Positions 7,616 to 10,502 of a DNA stretch of 10,502 nt are shown piece after piece. A program made the position numbers and the translations under genes. The notes beneath the pieces were generated by a model. It saw nothing but the letters and a program-made list of their open reading frames with translations, did not search any database and was not told the origin of the DNA. Location of the stretch: positions 1 through 10,502 of the forward strand of contig JASHYB010000167.1 of the NCBI GenBank assembly GCA_030043255.1, given 5' to 3'. The DNA comes from Thermoplasmata archaeon (GTDB lineage Archaea > Thermoplasmatota > Thermoplasmata > Lutacidiplasmatales > UBA184). Numbering within the stretch: position 1 is the first letter of the stretch; every line of letters begins with the position of its first letter.

Positions 7616-7715
7616 AAACTCGCCGAGAGGCGCCCGTGGCCCCATCTCGCCCAGCTGGTGCCTTGGTAAGGGCTGCGCCTCGCAGCTCGTCGCTCCCGCC
7701 CTCCGAGGACAGCAC

Positions 7716-7832
7716 GTGAAGGCAGAGGCGATTGATCGCAGCCGACTCGCCGACGATCTCTCGTCAGAGGGACCAGGTCGTGGTCGTAAGCCCCTTTACG
7801 TTCGGGTGACCAACCGTCGAGGTCGCGAGTGA
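7716..7832 (+). CDS. 38-aa ORF coupled to the Fic gene, putative antitoxin
   Basis: GTG 7716 follows a GAGGA ribosome-binding site by 6 nt. The 38-residue product starts VKAEAIDRSRLADDL and ends with a very basic tail (GRGRKPLYVRVTNRRGRE). Its TGA (7830-7832) overlaps the GTG of the Fic-family gene (7829) by 4 nt, the classic arrangement for translational coupling and for toxin-antitoxin pairs. No antitoxin fold can be recognised at this length. A caution is that most of the basic segment coincides with copy 1 of a 32-bp direct repeat (7773-7804), so the ORF could be incidental to a non-coding repeat. Confidence 0.42.
   Translation: MKAEAIDRSRLADDLSSEGPGRGRKPLYVRVTNRRGRE
7773..7804. repeat. 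Imperfect 32-bp direct repeat, copy 1
   Basis: Matches 9470-9501 at 29 of 32 positions. The shared core is ggtcgtaagccccttt, preceded by ccaggt and followed by a diverged triplet and ttcg. It lies immediately before the Fic gene, and its tttacg could act as the TATA-like element of that gene (29 nt before GTG 7829). The two copies are about 1.7 kb apart in the same orientation. Confidence 0.75.
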
Positions 7833-8239
7833 CGGGACGTCCTCCCGCCTGGCCCGTCGATTGGGTAGACGTCGACGTCGTGATGTCGCTGTGGGAACTC
7901 ACCTTTGACGTCGGCGGAAAACATCACACGAAGAAGGTCCGGGACGAAGCAACCGTCGAATGGGTGGTCGACTGCCTGCGACGCGCCAGTGCTCGAGGAG
8001 ACCCGACCTGGGCCATTGGTGCCATGGCCCTTCATCACGTTGTGCGAGAGCATCCCTTCATGGACTGCAATCATCGGACGGGCTGGCTTCTGTGCCGGAC
8101 CCTCATGTACGAGGGAGGCTACCGTCTCGCCCTGCCCAGCGTGGAGGTCGTTAGGTTCGTGCGATCGATCGACTCGCTGGCGCTGGACGAGCCGGCGGTC
8201 GTGGAATGGGTTCGACGGGCCTTCCTCCGTCTAGCCTAG
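7829..8239 (+). CDS. Fic/Doc-family protein (putative toxin)
   Basis: A 136-aa single-domain Fic/Doc fold protein. The central helix pair carries the Fic signature HPFMDCNHRT at residues 75-84, preceded by AIGAMALHHVVREHPF and followed by GWLLCRTLMYEGGY, the normal context. Fic proteins transfer AMP or other nucleotide moieties to target proteins; the short Doc subgroup phosphorylates elongation factor Tu and acts as a toxin. Here the position that is Gly in AMP-transferases and Lys in Doc is His82, and the preceding Gly/Ala is Cys80, so the reaction is uncertain. The catalytic His75, Phe77, Asp79, Asn81 and Arg83 are kept. GTG 7829 overlaps the upstream ORF stop; ATG 7883 is the alternative start. 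The 3' end overlaps the convergent 80-aa gene by 9 nt. Confidence 0.82.
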   Translation: MTGRPPAWPVDWVDVDVVMSLWELTFDVGGKHHTKKVRDEATVEWVVDCLRRASARGDPTWAIGAMALHHVVREHPFMDCNHRTGWLLCRTLMYEGGYRLALPSVEVVRFVRSIDSLALDEPAVVEWVRRAFLRLA

Positions 8240-8473
8240 ACCCCGAAAGATGTCGCGGTCTTTCTCGACGAGGTGTCGGGCGGTCTCGTACAGCGCGCGC
8301 CGGCCGCCGAGGGCGCGCTCCGACGAGACCGGGCGGGTACCCCCGAGCAGCGACGGAACGTAGACACGGGCCGCGCTCGTGACATCCGGGTACCATCCGA
8401 ACCCGCCCATTACAACCGCCCCGTCGACCGTTGTCGGAACGGGGCTGTCGACGACCCGGACCTTAAGCCCCAT
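8231..8473 (-). CDS. Hypothetical 80-aa protein, partner of the Ntn hydrolase
   Basis: The ATG at 8473 lies 12 nt beyond the stop of the Ntn-hydrolase gene, with GGAGG in the last codons of that gene 16 nt upstream and GGGGT close to the ATG. This supports one transcript. The protein has an N-terminal beta-like part (MGLKVRVVDSPVPTTVDGAV) and a C-terminal amphipathic, charged helix (RRALYETARHLVEKDRDIF). Third codon positions are mostly G or C, as expected for real coding DNA here. There are no cysteine clusters, membrane span or known motif, and I do not recognise a family. A cofactor or inhibitor of the adjacent protease-like protein is possible from position only. Its end overlaps the Fic gene tail-to-tail. 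Confidence 0.6.
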   Translation of the reverse strand: MGLKVRVVDSPVPTTVDGAVVMGGFGWYPDVTSAARVYVPSLLGGTRPVSSERALGGRRALYETARHLVEKDRDIFRGLG

Positions 8474-8485
8474 AGACCCCGGGTT

Positions 8486-9214
8486 CTAGCCTCCTCTCGT
8501 CCTAAAAAGCTTCGCTAGTTCCTCGTTGATCGCTTGGTCTCGACTCTTAAACTTTGACAGGTCAGAGCCCGGCACCGTGGAATACCCGGTCCTCGGGTCG
8601 ATGATCGCTATGCGCACCGGCCCCCCCACCTTCCCGTCCTGCGTCGCGGTCTCGGTGATAACGTAGTGCGCTAACCCGATGGCGTCGGTGAGAGCGAGAT
8701 CGCCCCGGTACACTCGATTCAGAAGGTAGAGCGCGTACTGACAGACCCCCGAGAGTCCGAAGCCGTAGTTGTGCAGCAGCGGCGCGAAGTTCAGCGCTCC
8801 TACGAGACTGTAGATCTCCGGCTCACCGGAATGCTCGCTGCCGATGCTAGGAAATCCCGCGAGGATGAAGGCGAGGTCCGGACGAGTAGCGTTGTCGTCC
8901 GTCAGGGGCTGAACCTGAAACTTCTCGATAGGAAACCACTGGTCGTACATCGACGTGAGACTGGCGCAGACGGTGGGAAGGACCGCTTCGATTCCTGCCT
9001 TCGGGTCAGGGAGCTGCCTCTGCAAGGTCTGGACTACCGTCGCCCCAAGCTCGCCGACCCCTGCGGCCATGATTCCAACTCGATTCGTCAACGGAAAGAC
9101 CTTGATCTGGGAGTCGTTTTGGGCGGTCACGCCCCGCGGGTCTCCGAACGTCCCGCGCGAGTCGGAGGCGAGGACAAGCTTGCCCTCGGCCTTGAGACAG
9201 ACGAGGAGAGTCAC
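8486..9214 (-). CDS. Proteasome-type Ntn hydrolase (orphan beta-subunit-like)
   Basis: A 242-aa protein of the proteasome/HslV/Anbu Ntn-hydrolase superfamily. Removing the initiator residue exposes Thr as residue 1. From there the sequence TLLVCLKAEGKLVLASDSRG gives the strand-turn-strand with D17 and R19 in the canonical positions. QIKVF supplies the active-site lysine (K37, four residues later than in proteasomes), and GIMAAGVGELG matches the conserved glycine segment. Near the C-terminus TQDGKVGGPVRIAIID corresponds to the D166-x-x-S169-G-G region, with Val in place of Ser. The start is well determined: GTG 9214 directly precedes the Thr codon and lies 25 nt from the box TTTAAT. Housekeeping proteasome subunits have different neighbours and more typical sequence. 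This is likely a self-processing or methionine-aminopeptidase-activated peptidase of unknown substrate, co-transcribed with the 80-aa gene. Confidence 0.82.
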   Translation of the reverse strand: MTLLVCLKAEGKLVLASDSRGTFGDPRGVTAQNDSQIKVFPLTNRVGIMAAGVGELGATVVQTLQRQLPDPKAGIEAVLPTVCASLTSMYDQWFPIEKFQVQPLTDDNATRPDLAFILAGFPSIGSEHSGEPEIYSLVGALNFAPLLHNYGFGLSGVCQYALYLLNRVYRGDLALTDAIGLAHYVITETATQDGKVGGPVRIAIIDPRTGYSTVPGSDLSKFKSRDQAINEELAKLFRTRGG

Positions 9215-9238
9215 GGCGGCTGGGCAGGTCGGGGTCGG

Positions 9239-9244
9239 ATTAAA
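9239..9244 (-). promoter_or_regulatory. TATA box for the Ntn hydrolase gene
   Basis: On the minus strand gctttaatcc contains TTTAAT, ending 24 nt before the GTG at 9214. It is the best TATA match in the window, sits in GC-rich flanks, and predicts a leaderless transcript starting at or next to the start codon. It independently supports the start that puts Thr at position 2. Confidence 0.6.
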
Positions 9245-9436
9245 GCAGCCTCGTTGGGCCGGTGGAACCCGGAGGACGCCGAAGACTCGCAGCACCGAGA
9301 GTACGGGGGCCTCTTCGGAGCCGGGAATCCTCGGTCAAACTGCTGGGCGGAGGGGGCTACGCCCGCTGGCGAGCGTTGCGGGCTGCCGGGGACCTCGCGG
9401 GGCCCATCGTGACCTCCAGCGGCCGTTGTAACCGGC

Positions 9437-9463
9437 CTGCCCAGGGAGGTATTCCCTGGGCAG
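9437..9463. repeat. Strong hairpin (11-bp perfect stem, 5-nt loop)
   Basis: The arms ctgcccaggga (9437-9447) and tccctgggcag (9453-9463) are perfectly complementary around the loop ggtat. After one C/A mismatch, ccgg at 9432-9435 can pair with ccgg at 9465-9468, extending the stem to 15 pairs. It ends 2 nt before repeat copy 2. There is no following T-run, so it does not look like a simple rightward terminator. A structured RNA or transposon-end palindrome fits better. Confidence 0.7.
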
Positions 9464-9469
9464 ACCGGG

Positions 9470-9501
9470 CCAGGTGGTGGTCGTAAGCCCCTTTCGGTTC
9501 G
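9470..9501. repeat. Imperfect 32-bp direct repeat, copy 2
   Basis: Matches 7773-7804 with three substitutions, including an unbroken 16-nt core ggtcgtaagccccttt. The flanks of the two copies are unrelated, so the duplicated unit is short. It lies next to the strong hairpin. Both copies have the same orientation and bracket the Fic and Ntn-hydrolase genes. Confidence 0.75.
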
Positions 9502-9876
9502 TGGCAGCATTCGACTGCGCGCTCGCCTTGGCGGTCGGGGAGACACTTCATCCCGCCCGTCGGAGCTTGCTCCCGGGGAGGCGGCCGTTTCACCAGCTCC
9601 CGGCGGATCCTCCGGGGCGACCCCATCCTGGTGCCGCCGGGCTGTGTCGTTTCTGCTCCGGAGCTCGGACTCTCGCCCGTCGGGCTCCCGCCCGACCCCG
9701 TGTCTCCCGGAGAGGGGACTTTCCTCAGCGGTCGGTCGTTGCCGAACCGGACCACCGTCAGCTGCCCACCACCTCCTGGCATCACGGCGAGCGCCGAACC
9801 TCCCGAAAAGCGCTCCGTCGCCCCCCGGGGGTGCCCCAGGGCAAAGACCGAAATCCACCGCGTCGGTGGGACGGCC

Positions 9877-10502
9877 GTGTCGACCGGACGCGCCCGGGCC
9901 TCCGCGGGGCCGGTCCGAAGGCTCGAGGAGACGCTGATCCCGGCGCTGATGCTCCAGCACGGGGAGGTCTATCTCCCGTCCGAGGAAGGGCCGGTGCCGG
10001 CGCGCCGCGAGGACGGCAGCCGGTACGATCCGTTCGATGTGCTCGACCGACTGACGGCCCAGTACGCCCTGGTCTACCTCGTCGACCTCGACGGCGTCAA
10101 TCGCGCCGAACCGCAGCTGGAGTTCCTGCAGGAGCTCTCCCGCGACGCGAGCCTATGGATCGACGGCGGAGTCCGCACCGCGGAGCAGGCCATCGACATC
10201 CTGGTCGCGGGGGCCGAGCGGGCGGTACTGTCCAGCGCCCTGCTGCGGGGCGCGCGGGAGCTCCGGCGCGCTTGGCGTTTGTCGACGGAGTACGTCTTTG
10301 AGCTCGAGCTCGGGGCGGACGGCCTCACCGCCACGCCGGAGTGGGAGACGCGGGACCTGGCGGGCATGGTCGCCGTCGTCCGGGGGGTGGGGATCGACCA
10401 CCTCGTCGTGTCGCCCAGGGGCATCGACCCCGACTGGGCCACCATCGCGTCGGTCGCCGCCGGGGGTCCGACGTGGGTCGACGGCACGTTCACGCCCGAG
10501 CA
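9877..10502 (+). CDS. HisA-related TIM-barrel protein (COG1411 type), 3' end outside window
   Basis: The first 208 residues of a (beta/alpha)8 protein related to phosphoribosyl-formimino-AICAR-P isomerase (HisA). Matching segments are LIPALMLQHGEVYLP (20-34, HisA strand 1), ALVYLVDLDGVNRAEPQLEF (64-83, the VDLDGA motif of strand 2), LWIDGGVRTAEQAIDILVAGAERAVLSSALL (93-123, phosphate-binding region) and a later barrel strand GIDHLVVSPRGID. The catalytic Asp in the HisA motif IPALDL is Met25 here, so isomerase activity is unlikely. The sequence matches the archaeal/methylotroph 'HisA-related' group of unknown or poorly defined function better than true HisA. GTG 9877 is chosen because a degenerate AT patch (gaaatcc, 9849-9855) lies about 22-28 nt upstream; ATG 9949 would cut strand 1. 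The gene continues past the right edge. Confidence 0.8.
   Translation, partial: MSTGRARASAGPVRRLEETLIPALMLQHGEVYLPSEEGPVPARREDGSRYDPFDVLDRLTAQYALVYLVDLDGVNRAEPQLEFLQELSRDASLWIDGGVRTAEQAIDILVAGAERAVLSSALLRGARELRRAWRLSTEYVFELELGADGLTATPEWETRDLAGMVAVVRGVGIDHLVVSPRGIDPDWATIASVAAGGPTWVDGTFTPE

Larger units (their letters stand above)
9245..9876. other. Long stretch without a convincing gene
   Basis: Several long frames are open on both strands, but their products are Arg/Pro/Gly/Ser-rich with no domain motif, as expected from chance in GC-rich DNA. The clear structures here are the hairpin at 9437-9463 and repeat copy 2 at 9470-9501. A shorter GCCCGC/GCGGGC inverted repeat (6-bp arms, 11-nt loop) sits near 9360-9382. 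The minus strand from about 9785 to 9430 could be the decayed 3' end of an insertion element; no transposase domain is recognisable. Confidence 0.35.

Noticed and set aside
7771..7810. tRNA or tRNA-derived attachment site at the direct repeat
   Set aside because: The repeat does not fold into a tRNA acceptor, anticodon or T-arm and lacks the GGTTCGAATC-type T-loop, so a tRNA-based att site is not supported.
6933..7832. Long plus-strand open frame covering the end of the zinc-ribbon gene and the spacer
   Set aside because: It overlaps the real gene in another frame and most of it is Arg/Ser/Pro-rich. Only its last 38 codons, after a good ribosome-binding site at 7705-7709, are kept as a possible small gene.
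9215..9295. Upstream ATG start for the Ntn hydrolase (27 extra residues)
   Set aside because: It would place the catalytic Thr behind an unrelated leader that runs across the TATA box at 9239-9244. The GTG at 9214 puts Thr at position 2, as in HslV and Anbu.
8771..9412. Plus-strand open frame opposite the Ntn hydrolase
   Set aside because: A shadow of the proteasome-like gene, which has catalytic residues, a promoter and a matching start.
9262..9486. 74-codon plus-strand frame with a protein-like stretch (KLLGGGGYARWRALRAAG)
   Set aside because: No ribosome-binding site or TATA-like box, it runs through the hairpin, and both ends are low-complexity; too weak to call.
9211..9960. 249-codon minus-strand open frame across the gene-free spacer
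   Set aside because: No recognisable domain, overlaps the start of the HisA-like gene, and composition fits chance; its region is considered only as a possible insertion-element remnant.
9474..10301. 275-codon plus-strand open frame beginning at repeat copy 2
   Set aside because: It overlaps the HisA-like gene in a different frame, and the product is Arg/Pro/Ala-rich without motifs.
1..10502. CRISPR array
   Set aside because: No regularly spaced repeats are visible; the only repeats are the two distant 32-bp copies and a twice-occurring 14-mer.

Overview
The window reads as high-GC archaeal chromosome. It carries a deoxyhypusine synthase (the hypusine pathway of archaea and eukaryotes) and an aspartate carbamoyltransferase with a separate zinc-binding regulatory chain. 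Several genes also have short AT-rich TATA-like boxes about 25-30 nt before a GTG or ATG, the arrangement expected of leaderless archaeal transcripts. A high-GC Thermoplasmatota-type lineage would fit, but that placement is a guess; the sequence only supports 'archaeon, high GC'.

Left part (1-6531), compact housekeeping DNA. A deoxyhypusine synthase gene on the minus strand is divergent from a 757-aa P-loop ATPase with a long helical-repeat C-terminus; both seem to share one AT-rich patch near 1155-1162. The ATPase gene ends in a tail-to-tail overlap with a minus-strand operon pyrB-pyrI-gdt1 (transcribed from 5457 down to 3431): aspartate carbamoyltransferase catalytic and regulatory chains plus a GDT1/UPF0016-type cation transporter. 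Divergent from pyrB is an EamA/DMT-family permease.

Middle part (6532-9214), accessory in character. A zinc-ribbon single-span membrane protein is followed by about 500 bp with only a 37-codon ORF. Then come a 38-codon ORF and a Fic/Doc-family gene that overlap by 4 nt, like a toxin-antitoxin pair. Convergent with these is a minus-strand pair: an orphan proteasome-type Ntn hydrolase, whose start codon places the catalytic Thr directly after the initiator residue, and an 80-aa protein of unknown function. This stretch looks less GC-rich than its surroundings.

Right part (9215-10502). A long stretch without a convincing gene holds a strong 11-bp hairpin next to the second copy of a 32-bp imperfect direct repeat; the first copy lies just before the Fic gene. 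The two copies bracket the Fic and Ntn-hydrolase modules, suggesting a small island or the ends of a decayed mobile element. The window ends inside a HisA-related TIM-barrel gene that lacks the usual N-terminal catalytic Asp of HisA.
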